The notes beneath the pieces are model-generated. The model had not been told where the DNA came from. It did no database searches and saw nothing but the letters and a program-made list of their open reading frames with translations. Both the position numbers and the translations under genes were made by a program. A stretch of 53,086 nt of DNA from CAKSFT01 sp045603125. GTDB lineage: Bacteria; Bacillota; Clostridia; UBA1381. The DNA lies in contig JAZULN010000030.1 of the NCBI GenBank assembly GCA_045603125.1, positions 1-53,086 on the forward strand, given 5' to 3'. Positions 41,232-50,752 of the stretch are shown here, piece by piece. Position 1 is the first letter of the stretch. Each line of letters opens with the position of its first letter.

Positions 41232-41270
41232 CACGGTGTGGTGGAAGGTGCAAAACAGAAAAATCTTTGG

Positions 41271-41320
41271 TTTTACAGTATTCAGGTTATATTTGGGAGT
41301 TTATATAAGATACTGTAAAA
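41271..41320. promoter_or_regulatory. 11-bp dyad in the noc leader
   Basis: TTTTACAGTAT (41271-41281) and ATACTGTAAAA (41310-41320) are perfect complements separated by 28 bases, upstream of noc. They might be an operator or an RNA stem. Confidence 0.5.
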
Positions 41321-41345
41321 TTATTTTCTCTGTTCTACAATTTCA

Positions 41346-41354
41346 ATTATAGCA
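41346..41354 (-). promoter_or_regulatory. Extended -10 promoter for noc
   Basis: On the minus strand TGCTATAAT is a strong extended -10, with no clear -35. Confidence 0.5.
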
Positions 41355-41390
41355 TAAATTTTTAAAAAGGGAAGAAAAACACTTCGACGA

Positions 41391-41423
41391 AAAACGGCAA
41401 AAGCTCTATGCTTTTGCCGTTTT
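41391..41423 (-). terminator. Terminator of the mnmA-rsmG transcript, overlapping the rsmG stop
   Basis: AAAACGGCAAAAGC/GCTTTTGCCGTTTT is a 14-bp stem that includes the last codons of rsmG. Confidence 0.8.
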
Positions 41424-42140
41424 TTTCAAATTATAACAAGTATCGATAGGCGTTTTTGACGGAATACCCGCTTTTCTCGGATATCCAATCGGAGTATGTC
41501 GTACTTTTTTTATAATAATTATCTTGTGAGAGAGGTCGGTGAATGGAATTTCGACCGAGAAAATCTCCGAAACCTCGCCGCCGAGGATTTTTATTGCCCG
41601 TTTTGCACTCTCAAGCTCCTCCTCCGCCATTGGGCCTTTTAGGGCTAAAAAATACCCGCCCACCTTCAAAAACGGAAGGCAAAGCTCCGATAAAACCGTC
41701 ATGTTGGCAACAGCACGGGAAACTACTGTATCGTATTTTTCTCGCTCCCGTCTTGCTCCGTCCTCAGCACGGGCATGAATGAAGGAGATGTCGGGGATTT
41801 CCAATTTTTCTGCAACCTCTTTTAAGAAGTTGATTCGTTTATTTAAAGAATCTAAAAGTGAAAGCTCGATTTCGGGTTTTGCAATCTTTAAAACCATACC
41901 CGGAAAACCGGCTCCTGTTCCTACATCTATGACCCTGCCCTTGACCTTCTCGGTTAAAAGGGGGGTTAGGCTATCTAAAAAATGCTTGGTTGCAATCCCG
42001 AATTCGTCGGTGATTGCGGTTAGGTTGATTTTTTCGTTCCACGAAACTAAAAGATTACTATATTCTAAAAGCTTTGATATTTGCTCGTCAGTTAGGGGTA
42101 CTCCCAACTCCGATGAGCCCTTTTTTAGGGTATCTTTCAT
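41406..42140 (-). CDS. rsmG: 16S rRNA 7-methylguanosine-527 methyltransferase
   Basis: The 244-residue enzyme (GidB) methylates G527 of 16S rRNA using S-adenosylmethionine. The N-terminal helix pair ends in EKINLTAITDEFGIATKHFLD, and the AdoMet site is VIDVGTGAGFPGMVLKIA, followed by FIHARAEDGA and VVSRAVANM. The C-terminal tail overlaps the terminator. Loss of this enzyme in other bacteria gives low-level streptomycin resistance. The start is preceded by GGAGAA; the mnmA gene lies 15 bases upstream. Confidence 0.96.
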   Translation of the reverse strand: MKDTLKKGSSELGVPLTDEQISKLLEYSNLLVSWNEKINLTAITDEFGIATKHFLDSLTPLLTEKVKGRVIDVGTGAGFPGMVLKIAKPEIELSLLDSLNKRINFLKEVAEKLEIPDISFIHARAEDGARREREKYDTVVSRAVANMTVLSELCLPFLKVGGYFLALKGPMAEEELESAKRAIKILGGEVSEIFSVEIPFTDLSHKIIIIKKVRHTPIGYPRKAGIPSKTPIDTCYNLKKTAKA

Positions 42141-42155
42141 AATTTTCTCCTTAAT

Positions 42156-43196
42156 CTATATAACGGTGCCGCCGCCTAAAACCTCGTCTCCGTCATAAAA
42201 GACGACCGCCTGGCCTGGGGTGATTGCACGCTGAGGGGTTTTAAACTTTACTAAAATATTTTCGCCCTCGTATGAAATTTCGGCTTCAGCCGGTAGGGCT
42301 TGATATCTTACCTTTGCATAACAGGTTTTTGGTAAAATTCCACCCGATATTACATTTACATCTTTTGCACGAAGCTCGCTTGAGAATTCCATTCCCTTTT
42401 CGCCAAGGGTGATAGTGTTTTTTTGTGGGTTTATATTCATTATAAACATGGGTCTGCCATAAGCACCGATTCCCTTTCGCTGACCGATTGTATAGTTCAT
42501 AACACCGGAATGTCTTCCTAAAATATTTCCTTCATAGTCTAAGATATCCCCTTCTTTTGGAGTGAATCCGCTAAAATCGGTTATAAAGCTTTTGTAGTCG
42601 TCGTTCGGCACAAAGCAGATTTCCATACTCTCGGGCTTATTTGAAACAATCAGGTTATTTTCTTCGGCAATCCGCCTTACCTCCTCTTTGGTATAGTTAC
42701 CAAGGGGCATAAGGGTTTTTGAGAGAGTCTCTTGAGTAAAGTTATAAAGGACATAACTTTGATCCTTTGCCTTGGCATCACTCATATAAAGGTGATAGCC
42801 CGACAAGTCTTTTATAACTTTTGCGTAATGCCCTGTTGCGATATAGTCAAAGCCTTGGCGCATTGCCTCGTCATACATAACCCCGAACTTAAGAAGCTTA
42901 TTGCAGACAATACACGGGTTTGGAGTTCTTCCATTTGTATATTCCGAAATAAAGTTTTTTACAACGGTGTTTTTGAAGGTTTCTTCAAGGTCTAAAACCT
43001 GATGTTCAATCCCCAGGGTGTCACAGACCGCCTTTGCATCGTTTATGGTGTCGGCAATCTGGGTGTCCGAGCCGTCCGGGGAATACCGCCAGAGTTTCAT
43101 TGTGACACCGGTAACACTATAGCCTTGATTTTTTAAAAGAAGTGCCGCAACAGCACTATCAACGCCGCCCGACATTCCAATCATTACTTTTTTCAT
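42156..43196 (-). CDS. mnmA: tRNA-specific 2-thiouridylase
   Basis: The 346-residue enzyme adds sulfur to uridine 34 of tRNA-Lys, -Glu and -Gln. The PP-loop is GMSGGVDSAVAAL. The first catalytic Cys is in the NPCIVCNKLLKFG segment, and the second is in MEICFV. GHYAKV and the C-terminal EAEISYEGENILVKF domain complete the family pattern. A separate cysteine desulfurase supplies sulfur and is not in this window. Confidence 0.96.
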   Translation of the reverse strand: MKKVMIGMSGGVDSAVAALLLKNQGYSVTGVTMKLWRYSPDGSDTQIADTINDAKAVCDTLGIEHQVLDLEETFKNTVVKNFISEYTNGRTPNPCIVCNKLLKFGVMYDEAMRQGFDYIATGHYAKVIKDLSGYHLYMSDAKAKDQSYVLYNFTQETLSKTLMPLGNYTKEEVRRIAEENNLIVSNKPESMEICFVPNDDYKSFITDFSGFTPKEGDILDYEGNILGRHSGVMNYTIGQRKGIGAYGRPMFIMNINPQKNTITLGEKGMEFSSELRAKDVNVISGGILPKTCYAKVRYQALPAEAEISYEGENILVKFKTPQRAITPGQAVVFYDGDEVLGGGTVI

Positions 43197-43207
43197 ATCA
43201 ATTTACC

Positions 43208-43804
43208 TTAAATAAAAATGTGTTCTATTAAAATTTTAATGCCCATACAAATTAGCACCAATCCGCCGACAATTTCAGCCTTATTACCAAAAAGGTTACC
43301 GAATTTTGCACCAATATGTACGCCCAGTGTGGAGAGTATAAATGCAACCACGCCAATAATACCTGATGAAACAAGAAGAGAAAGGGAGCAGGCTGTTACT
43401 GTAATTACGCCCATCCCAAGAGTTGCAAAAATAACTCCTATGGCGAGAGCATCGATGCTTGTTGCAATAGCCATCATTACAAGAAGCTTATTGTCGAGGG
43501 GGTTTTTAATTTCATTCTCATCATCTTCCTTTTCTGATACCGCCTCCCAAATCATTTTGCCTCCGATAAAGCCAAGCAATATAAAGGCAACCCAATGGTC
43601 ATAGCTTTTAATGAGATCGGCAAAAAAGCAACATAAAAAATAACCGAGGCAAGGCATTATAAACTGAAACCCGCCAAAGAAAAGTCCTACTTTTGCTGAA
43701 TTTTTAAGGGTCGGCTTTTTTAATATGATTCCGCTTGTTATTGCAACAGAAAAGGCGTCTAATGCTAATGTAAGAGCGTATACAAATACATCTATAAATC
43801 CCAT
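43208..43804 (-). CDS. mntP: Manganese efflux pump MntP
   Basis: The 198-residue protein has six membrane segments. It has the two-fold repeat DAFSVAITSGI near the N-terminus and SIDALAIGVIFA in the second half, the acidic residues used to bind manganese. This is the MntP (YebN/DUF204) family. In many bacteria it is under a manganese riboswitch; none is visible here because the gene is in the middle of a minus-strand operon between gpsA and mnmA. Confidence 0.9.
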   Translation of the reverse strand: MGFIDVFVYALTLALDAFSVAITSGIILKKPTLKNSAKVGLFFGGFQFIMPCLGYFLCCFFADLIKSYDHWVAFILLGFIGGKMIWEAVSEKEDDENEIKNPLDNKLLVMMAIATSIDALAIGVIFATLGMGVITVTACSLSLLVSSGIIGVVAFILSTLGVHIGAKFGNLFGNKAEIVGGLVLICMGIKILIEHIFI

Positions 43805-43814
43805 TTAATATCTC

Positions 43815-44807
43815 CTATTTGTGTTCTGCTTTTTTGTCACGGGTCATTAGCCCATAAACTACGGTTTTCGGGTCTTTTCCCTCAAAGAGTATTAGGTTTG
43901 CCTCCTCAACAATCGGCATTGACACTCCATACTTTTTGCCAAGCTCTAAGGCGGCTTTTGCAGTATTTACACCTTCTACCACCATTCCGACCTCGGCTAA
44001 TACGTCGGGGAGTTTTTTGCCCTGACCGAGCAAAAATCCTGCCGAGCGGTTGCGACTGTGTCGGCTTGTGCAGGTAACAATCAAGTCACCCATGCCGGAC
44101 AAACCCAAAAATGTTTCGCCAGATGCCCCCATTGATATTCCAAGACGTTTTATTTCCTCAAGTCCACGGGTCATAAGTGCGGCTTTTGTGTTATCACCAT
44201 AGCCTAACCCGTCGGATATACCGGCACAAAGGGCGATGACGTTTTTCAAAGCACCGCCAAGCTCCACGCCAACCACATCGGTAGAGGTGTAGACTCTGAA
44301 AAATTCGTTCATAACAAAGGACTGAACATATTTTGCAGCCTTCTCGTCTTTGGATGCACAGACGTTTGTTGTAGGGAGCTTTCTTGCCACTTCCTCCGCG
44401 TGAGATGGACCGCTCAATACCACGATTTTTGCCTGTGGGATAGACTCTTCTAAAACTTCAGAGAGTCTTTTTAGGCTATCTTTTTCCAGTCCTTTTGATA
44501 GATTTACAACGATAGTGCCCTCTTTTACATGCTTTGATAATTCGGTCGAAACCATACGGGTAAGTGGGCTTGGAAGGGCAAAGATTATAACTTTTGCATC
44601 GCGGGTTGCCACCGCCATATCGGTTGTAAACTCTATATTTTCAGGGATTTTTACTCCCGGCAGGAATTTTTTATTTTCTCCCGCTTTTTTAATCTCGTCA
44701 ATCTCTTCCTGGAATTTGTTCCAGACAGTCACATCTTTTCCCATTCGGGCAAGATGTACTGCCATTGCAGTTCCCCAGCTGCCGGCTCCAATTACACATG
44801 CTTTCAT
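43815..44807 (-). CDS. gpsA: Glycerol-3-phosphate dehydrogenase [NAD(P)+]
   Basis: The 330-residue enzyme makes glycerol-3-phosphate from dihydroxyacetone phosphate for phospholipids. The Rossmann site is IGAGSWGTAMA. The catalytic region includes GGALKNVIALCAGISDGLGY with the active Lys, and GLSGMGDLIVTC with the SRNRSAG substrate loop. Its start overlaps the plsY stop by four bases, and plsY uses its product, so the two steps are coupled. Confidence 0.97.
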   Translation of the reverse strand: MKACVIGAGSWGTAMAVHLARMGKDVTVWNKFQEEIDEIKKAGENKKFLPGVKIPENIEFTTDMAVATRDAKVIIFALPSPLTRMVSTELSKHVKEGTIVVNLSKGLEKDSLKRLSEVLEESIPQAKIVVLSGPSHAEEVARKLPTTNVCASKDEKAAKYVQSFVMNEFFRVYTSTDVVGVELGGALKNVIALCAGISDGLGYGDNTKAALMTRGLEEIKRLGISMGASGETFLGLSGMGDLIVTCTSRHSRNRSAGFLLGQGKKLPDVLAEVGMVVEGVNTAKAALELGKKYGVSMPIVEEANLILFEGKDPKTVVYGLMTRDKKAEHK

Positions 44808-45487
44808 TTGTCGGCTCTCCCTTTCTTTTTAGAAAATAGTTTGTTTTCAGTACCCTTAGCTAGCCTTTTTAGGTTGCTTCTGTGTTTTATAATTAAAAGT
44901 AACGCCATGATTATACCGGTTACGATTGCATACTGACTCTCGGTTTTGGCGTTTTCAAAGCCTTTTGCACCCATGATGTAGCCTGTTAAAAGGATGGGGT
45001 AGATGATAGCGGCGATTACCGAGCCAAGGGATACATAGCGGGAAACTGCCATGATGATAATTGCAACAGTTAAAACGGTAACCCCAATCTGCCAGTTAAG
45101 TAAAAGTATTACACCAAGGCTTGTGGCAACGCCTTTTCCGCCACGGAACTTGAAAAACAAGGGAAAATCATGTCCGATTACCACAAAAAGTCCGGCTAAA
45201 TATTTAAGACATGCACCATATGTGTTATCAGGCTTTATTCCGGATAGAATTAGTGCAAATAGCATTGCAAGTCCGATTGCAATAACGCCTTTTAGGATAT
45301 CGAATATCAGGGTTAGGATTCCGGCAAGCTTTCCGTGAACTCTTAGCATATTGGTTGCTCCGGCGTTGCCTGAGCCGTGTTCTCTTATATCTTCGCCGCT
45401 TATGATTTTTGAAATTATCACCGCACTGGAAATACTACCGATAAGATATGCGGCTAAAATTGTAAGTATTACCATAAAATTTTCCAT
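44804..45487 (-). CDS. plsY: Glycerol-3-phosphate acyltransferase PlsY
   Basis: The 227-residue integral membrane enzyme transfers an acyl group from acyl-phosphate to glycerol-3-phosphate. It has the family motifs GSISSAVIISK, HGSGNAGATNMLR and HDFPLFFKFRGGKGVATSLG. The ATG at 45487 is favoured because AAAGGA lies nine bases upstream; the earlier ATG at 45496 touches the site. It lies between der and gpsA in the minus-strand operon. Confidence 0.95.
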   Translation of the reverse strand: MENFMVILTILAAYLIGSISSAVIISKIISGEDIREHGSGNAGATNMLRVHGKLAGILTLIFDILKGVIAIGLAMLFALILSGIKPDNTYGACLKYLAGLFVVIGHDFPLFFKFRGGKGVATSLGVILLLNWQIGVTVLTVAIIIMAVSRYVSLGSVIAAIIYPILLTGYIMGAKGFENAKTESQYAIVTGIIMALLLIIKHRSNLKRLAKGTENKLFSKKKGRADK

Positions 45488-45500
45488 AACAATCATTCCT

Positions 45501-46823
45501 TTACTTGTCCTTGGTTTTTTCTCTTATAATAAAGTGAAGGGGAGTCCCGTCAAAGCCGAAGGCGGCTCTTAACTGGTTTTCGATATATCGGAGATACGAA
45601 TAGTGGAAAAGCTCCGAGTCGTTTACAAATAACACAAAGGTAGGTGGTGCAATTGACGCCTGAGTTCCGTAATAGAGCTTTAACCTCTTTCCCTTATCCG
45701 AAGGCGGCTGTTGTTTTGCCGTTGCTTCGTTTAGGATATCGTTTAGCATACCTGTTGTGATTCTTCGCTTATGCTGGATATTTACTTCCTTTATCTCTTC
45801 TAAAAGATTATCAATTCTTTTGCCTGTCTTTGCCGAAATAAAGATGATTGATGCATAAGACATAAATGCAAAGTGCTCCTGAACCCGAAGTTTAAAATCC
45901 TTCATGGTTTTATCGTCTTTTTCCACGCTGTCCCACTTGTTTATTGCAATTATGCACGCTTTTCCCTGCTCGTGGGCATAGCCGGCAATTTTTGTGTCCT
46001 GCTCGGTCAAGCCGTCGACGCCGTCTATCATAATGACACAAACGTCACTTCTGTCAACTGCTGCAAGGGACCTGACAACGCTGTAGCGTTCGACGGTTTC
46101 GTCGATTTTACCACGCTTTCTCATGCCGGCGGTGTCGATAAAGAGGAATTTGTCACCGTTTTTCTCAAAGTGTGAGTCGATAGCATCACGTGTGGTTCCG
46201 GCAACGTTAGAAACTATAACTCGCTCCTCACCTAAGATTTTATTTATAAGTGACGATTTTCCGGCGTTTGGTCTTCCGATTACTGCAACCTTTATCTCCT
46301 CGTCGTCCTCTGATGTGTCGGCATCTTCCGGAAACTCTGAACAAACCCTATCCAATAGGTCACCAACCCCAAGTCCGTGGGTTGAAGAGATGGCAACAGG
46401 GTCGCCAAGACCTAAATTGTAGAATTCGTAAAACTCAAATGGCGGGTCGCCTAAATTATCAACCTTATTCACCGCAAGAACAATCTTTTTCTGTGCCTTT
46501 AAGAGCATTGTTGCAACGTCCTGGTCGTTGGCAGTAAGCCCGTCACGGACATTTACCATTAAAACCACAACGTCTGCCATCTCGATTGCAAGCTCAGCCT
46601 GACGACGCATCTGCACTAAAATCTCGTCTTTACCCGAAGGCTCGATACCGCCTGTGTCAATAAGGGTAAAGTGTTTATCAAGCCAGGATGCGTCGGCATA
46701 GATACGGTCACGGGTAACGCCCGGTGTATCTTCTACTATGCTTATTCGCTGACCTGAAATTTTATTAAATAAAGTAGATTTACCAACGTTTGGTCTGCCT
46801 ACTATTGCTACTAATGGTTTCAT
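45501..46823 (-). CDS. der: Ribosome-assembly GTPase Der (EngA)
   Basis: The 440-residue GTPase acts in late maturation of the 50S ribosomal subunit. It has two tandem G domains, with P-loops GRPNVGKST and GRPNAGKSS, DTPGVTRD and NVAGTTRD switch regions, and NKVD and NKWD specificity motifs. A C-terminal KH-like domain ends in PLHFIIREK. The length is typical. Confidence 0.98.
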   Translation of the reverse strand: MKPLVAIVGRPNVGKSTLFNKISGQRISIVEDTPGVTRDRIYADASWLDKHFTLIDTGGIEPSGKDEILVQMRRQAELAIEMADVVVLMVNVRDGLTANDQDVATMLLKAQKKIVLAVNKVDNLGDPPFEFYEFYNLGLGDPVAISSTHGLGVGDLLDRVCSEFPEDADTSEDDEEIKVAVIGRPNAGKSSLINKILGEERVIVSNVAGTTRDAIDSHFEKNGDKFLFIDTAGMRKRGKIDETVERYSVVRSLAAVDRSDVCVIMIDGVDGLTEQDTKIAGYAHEQGKACIIAINKWDSVEKDDKTMKDFKLRVQEHFAFMSYASIIFISAKTGKRIDNLLEEIKEVNIQHKRRITTGMLNDILNEATAKQQPPSDKGKRLKLYYGTQASIAPPTFVLFVNDSELFHYSYLRYIENQLRAAFGFDGTPLHFIIREKTKDK

Positions 46824-46839
46824 ATTTTATATCCTTTCG

Positions 46840-48159
46840 TTAAAATTCAAGTTCCTCGCCGGTTAGATTTTCTATAAACTCATACCCGTCGTTGGATACA
46901 GCAGTTATTTTTACATTAAGGGCCTTTTCTACATCGGATACGGTGGTATCATCTAAGAAAAGCTTGGTGCCTTGGCGTAGCATACAGTCGGGGATAAAGA
47001 GTTCGTCGGTGGATATCTGTTCCTTCAGGGTATTTATAATATCTCCCCCCGTCACAAGCCCCGCTACATTAACCCCTCCGCCAAAGAAATCGTTTTTTAC
47101 GGCATAAACATCAATTATGATTTGGGTTTTTTCTGATAATTTATCACATAATCCCTTAATAAATGGGTAAGCAAGCTCGCCTGTTGCTAAACTCACATGT
47201 CTTTTTGGGTTTTTAGATTTTACCATATCGAGGGCTGCTAAAAACTCTTCTTCCATGCTCGCAATTAGCCCAACGCCATTTTCCATCTGGGGAAAACCCT
47301 CGTATTCTTCGGGGGCGGGAAGCGGAAGTCCAGCTTTTAAGTAAAACTCGTCGGAGAGATATAAAAGCCTTGTTCCAAGTTCGTCTAAAAATTCATTTTG
47401 CCACGCCGAAACCTGCTCTATTACCGCCTTTGCACTGAGAGGATCAAATTCCTCTAACGGATAGAGTCCGCATCGGTGTGCGGTCAAGCCTACCGGAACA
47501 ATGGCAAGGCTATCTACATATGGATATAGCGATTTTATATCAAAAACTGTTCTTTTTAGTTCCTCGCCGTCGTTTATATGGGGACATAAAACAACCTGAC
47601 AGTTCATATGAATCCCGTTTTCCGAAAAACGCTTCATAATATCTAGGATATTTCCGGCAAAGCGGTTAGAAAGCATCTTTACTCTAAGATCCGGGTTGGT
47701 GGTGTGAACCGAAATGTTTATCGGGGATACTTTTAAATCTATAAGCCGTTTTATGTCCTCTTCCTTCATGTTGGTAAGGGTGACATAATTTCCCTGAAGG
47801 AAAGATAGCCTTGAATCATCATCTTTAAAATATACGGTTTCACGCATACCTTTTGGGAGCTGGTCGATAAAACAAAAGATGCATTTATTGGTACAGCTTT
47901 TTGCGTTGTCCATAAGACCCGACGAAAACTCAAGCCCAATATCTTCATAGTCATTTTCCATGATGATTTCTTCGATATCGCCGTTTCGTTTTTTTATAGT
48001 GACGGTCACTTCGTATTCGGACATTAAATACCGATACTCTAAAATATCGTGAACCTCAACGCCGTTTACCGACAACAGTATGTCGCCCGGCTCAATCCCT
48101 GCATCATATGCTAAAGAATCGGGTTCGACAGAAATTATCTCTCTCATCGATTTATCCAA
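46840..48159 (-). CDS. DUF512 protein: PDZ plus radical-SAM-like
   Basis: The 439-residue protein has an N-terminal PDZ-like domain (SLAYDAGIEPGDILLSVNGV), then a radical-SAM-like cluster motif (CTNKCIFCFIDQLP, three cysteines), and the C-terminal DUF512 domain (LVTGGDIINTLKEQ). This family lies upstream of der throughout the Clostridia; its substrate is not established. It leads the minus-strand operon ending in rsmG. The start has a good GGAGGTGATT site. Confidence 0.88.
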   Translation of the reverse strand: MDKSMREIISVEPDSLAYDAGIEPGDILLSVNGVEVHDILEYRYLMSEYEVTVTIKKRNGDIEEIIMENDYEDIGLEFSSGLMDNAKSCTNKCIFCFIDQLPKGMRETVYFKDDDSRLSFLQGNYVTLTNMKEEDIKRLIDLKVSPINISVHTTNPDLRVKMLSNRFAGNILDIMKRFSENGIHMNCQVVLCPHINDGEELKRTVFDIKSLYPYVDSLAIVPVGLTAHRCGLYPLEEFDPLSAKAVIEQVSAWQNEFLDELGTRLLYLSDEFYLKAGLPLPAPEEYEGFPQMENGVGLIASMEEEFLAALDMVKSKNPKRHVSLATGELAYPFIKGLCDKLSEKTQIIIDVYAVKNDFFGGGVNVAGLVTGGDIINTLKEQISTDELFIPDCMLRQGTKLFLDDTTVSDVEKALNVKITAVSNDGYEFIENLTGEELEF

Positions 48160-48363
48160 GAAATCACCTCCAATATCTAAAACTATCCTAACCTATATTT
48201 TCTCACAAAATGAGGAAATAATCAAGTCCTTTTTAGGAAAAAGGATCATAAGATGAGCAAAATAAAATGATTTTCGTAAAAATTTGCCATACATAACAAG
48301 AAAATACCTGAAATTAACAGTAAACGATTTGAATAAATAGACCAAGCGTGCATAAAAATCATC

Positions 48364-48392
48364 TTTACATTTTATCGGAAATGTTATATAAT
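48364..48392 (+). promoter_or_regulatory. Promoter of the amidohydrolase-mreB-fabZ operon
   Basis: TTTACA and TATAAT are spaced by 17 bases, 37 bases before ATG 48430. The remaining gap (48160-48363) holds no visible gene or strong hairpin. Confidence 0.6.
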
Positions 48393-48429
48393 ATATGTTG
48401 GCAAAAAGTTTAAAAAAGAAGGTTTAAAA

Positions 48430-49263
48430 ATGATAATAGATTTTCATACACATATATTCCCTGAAAAAATTGCTGAGAGAGCAATTCAGGCATTGGAGAG
48501 AAACCTTTTGGAATATACAAAAGATGAATCTCGTTCAAAGGCATACACGAGAGGGACACTAAATGAGCTAAAGGATTTGATGAAGGAAGAAGGCGTGGAT
48601 ATTTCGGTGGTTATGCCTATTGCCACTACACTCACCCAGTCGGAATCCATTAATCGCTTCGCCGGGGAAATCAATGGAAAAGACGGAATTTATTCCTTTG
48701 GAAGTGTTCATCCATTGGAAGAAAACATTGAAGAAAAACTTAAGAATATAAAGGCAATGGGGCTAAAAGGAATCAAGCTTCATCCAGAGTATCAGGGATT
48801 TTTCATAAATTCACCCGAAGGAATAAATGTTTTAAAAATTGCGGAGAGCCTGGGACTATATACAATGCTTCATGCAGGGCGTGACTTAGGGATGCCGGAA
48901 CCTGTTCACTGTGCTCCGGAGCAGTTAAAGGATGCGTTAAATCATGTTTCGGGAAAATACATAATTGCGGCACATATGGGCGGATACCAAATGGCAGAGC
49001 GTGTTTTAGAAAACTTAGCCGGCAGCGAAATTTTTATGGATATATCCTTTTATATTCCGGAGCTTGAGCCAAATTTGGCAAAAGAGCTAATAAAAACTCA
49101 CGGTGCGGATAAATTTTTATTTGCATCCGATTCCCCGTGGGCAAGACCAAAGGATATGCTTATTGCCTTAGAAAATCTAAACCTTTCAAAGGAAGATTTT
49201 GAAAAAATCACCCATAAAAATGCTTTAAAGATTTTGGATATTGAGGCAGAAATGGAGTTTTAA
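48430..49263 (+). CDS. TIM-barrel amidohydrolase (PF04909 type)
   Basis: The 277-residue protein is of the amidohydrolase-2 type. The N-terminal DFHTHIFP gives the first metal-binding His pair, GIKLHPEYQGFF and MLHAGRD provide further His residues, and FASDSPWARPKD holds the final catalytic Asp. The family includes decarboxylases and hydrolases of aromatic or lactone substrates; the exact substrate is unknown. Its last bases lie just before the mreB start, so it is in the same operon. Confidence 0.85.
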   Translation: MIIDFHTHIFPEKIAERAIQALERNLLEYTKDESRSKAYTRGTLNELKDLMKEEGVDISVVMPIATTLTQSESINRFAGEINGKDGIYSFGSVHPLEENIEEKLKNIKAMGLKGIKLHPEYQGFFINSPEGINVLKIAESLGLYTMLHAGRDLGMPEPVHCAPEQLKDALNHVSGKYIIAAHMGGYQMAERVLENLAGSEIFMDISFYIPELEPNLAKELIKTHGADKFLFASDSPWARPKDMLIALENLNLSKEDFEKITHKNALKILDIEAEMEF

Positions 49264-49267
49264 TACA

Positions 49268-50296
49268 ATGAGTAAGAATATTTTTTCAAAGGATATAGCA
49301 ATAGATATGGGGACTTGCTATACAAGAATTATTGTGGCGGGCGATGGGCTCACCCTTTATGAACCTACCATTCTTGCGAGGGACACAAAAACCGATGAGG
49401 TTATAGCGGTGGGAAAAGAGGCCCGTGAAATGGAAGGAAAAACCCCGGATTCCATTGAGATTATAAAGCCGGTGTCGGGTGGAGTAATCTCGGATTTTGA
49501 TAATGCTGTGGAGCTTTTGCGGGCATTTATCTTAAAGGCGTGTGCGAAAAATATCATAAAGCCAAGGGTTATAATTACTGTCCCCAATCCGATTACAGAA
49601 GTTGAAAAAAGAGCGATTTTAGAGGCGGCAACCATTGCCGGTGCAAGAAACACATTTATACTGGAGTCAACAATCGCCGCAGCCTCGGGTGCAAATTGCG
49701 ACGTATCGCTCCCAAGAGGCATGCTGGTTGCACATATCGGCGGCGGAAGAACCGACATTTCCGCAATTTCGGTTGGAAGGTCGGTAATATCCCATTCCAT
49801 TAAATCGGCAGGAAATACCTTTACCGAGGCGACTATAAAGTACATAAAGAATAAATACGATTTAAATGTAGGTTGGGTCAGTGCGGAAAAACTCAAGGAG
49901 GAAATCGGGTGTGTATATTCCCTCGATATCACCCAGAGCCGTAAGATTTACGGGGCTGATGCAACCACAGGTATGCCACGGTTTATCACCATTTCCTCAG
50001 AGGAGTTACGGGAGGCATATGAGGAGGAAATTCCGCCAATTATCGCCGCCATAAAAACTGCATTGGAAGATACACCGCCTGAGCTTTTGGCGGATATTGT
50101 GGAAGACGGAATACTCTTAACCGGCGGCGGTGCAAGCCTTTACGGACTTGACCGTAGAATAAGAATGGGACTTGGAATCAAGGTTTTCTTAGCATCCGAT
50201 TTGGCACTTTGTGCAGTTATGGGTGTGGGGAAAGAGCTTGAAAAAATTCAGATACCAACAATCAGACAAAATCAGACTCCTAATGTGAGTTTATAA
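49268..50296 (+). CDS. Rod-shape-determining protein MreB/Mbl-like
   Basis: The 342-residue bacterial actin organises cell-wall synthesis along the membrane. The nucleotide-binding blocks are present: phosphate-1 IDMGTCYTRIIV, phosphate-2 HIGGGRTDISAI, and adenosine LTGGGASLYGL. It has Cys and Arg where common MreB has Asn/Ala and Thr, so this may be a second, diverged paralogue (Mbl or MreBH type) rather than the main one. No mreC/mreD follows. ATG 49268 is chosen because the longer frame start at 49241 lies inside the preceding gene. Confidence 0.88.
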   Translation: MSKNIFSKDIAIDMGTCYTRIIVAGDGLTLYEPTILARDTKTDEVIAVGKEAREMEGKTPDSIEIIKPVSGGVISDFDNAVELLRAFILKACAKNIIKPRVIITVPNPITEVEKRAILEAATIAGARNTFILESTIAAASGANCDVSLPRGMLVAHIGGGRTDISAISVGRSVISHSIKSAGNTFTEATIKYIKNKYDLNVGWVSAEKLKEEIGCVYSLDITQSRKIYGADATTGMPRFITISSEELREAYEEEIPPIIAAIKTALEDTPPELLADIVEDGILLTGGGASLYGLDRRIRMGLGIKVFLASDLALCAVMGVGKELEKIQIPTIRQNQTPNVSL

Positions 50297-50311
50297 GAAA
50301 GGGACATAAAA

Positions 50312-50752
50312 ATGTTAACAAATATCGATATTCAAAAAATTTTACCGCACAAGTATCCAATGCTTTTGGTGGATAAAGTTGTAGAACTTGAAGAAGGCAA
50401 GAGAATCGTTGCTATTAAAAATGTAACTGCAAATGAACCATTTTTTCAAGGACATTTTCCGGGAAACCCAATTATGCCGGGGGTTTTAATCACAGAAAGC
50501 CTTGCACAGACCGGAGCGATAATGCTTTTATCTATGGAAGAAAACAAGGGAAAGCTCGGCGTGTTTACCGGAATCAATAACTTTAAGTTCAGAAAGCAGG
50601 TTGTACCGGGAGATACACTAATGCTGGAGGCCGAGCTTATTCAATACCGTCACGGTATGGGCAAGGCAAACGTTAAAGCAACAGTTGACGGTGCTGTTGC
50701 GGCTATGGGTGAAATTAGCTTTGCGGTGATTGAAAATGCTGCCAACAACTGA
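50312..50752 (+). CDS. fabZ: (3R)-hydroxyacyl-[acyl-carrier-protein] dehydratase FabZ
   Basis: The 146-residue hotdog-fold enzyme dehydrates beta-hydroxyacyl-ACP in fatty acid synthesis. LPHKYPMLLVDKV contains the entry segment, FFQGHFPGNPIMPGVLITES carries the catalytic His and the Glu that follows, and AQTGAI completes the family pattern. The other fab genes are not in this window. Its 3' end overlaps the methyltransferase gene by 17 bases. Confidence 0.96.
   Translation: MLTNIDIQKILPHKYPMLLVDKVVELEEGKRIVAIKNVTANEPFFQGHFPGNPIMPGVLITESLAQTGAIMLLSMEENKGKLGVFTGINNFKFRKQVVPGDTLMLEAELIQYRHGMGKANVKATVDGAVAAMGEISFAVIENAANN

Noticed and set aside
43208..43804. A manganese riboswitch before mntP
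   Set aside because: Only 10 bases separate mntP from gpsA, so there is no room for a yybP-ykoY element.
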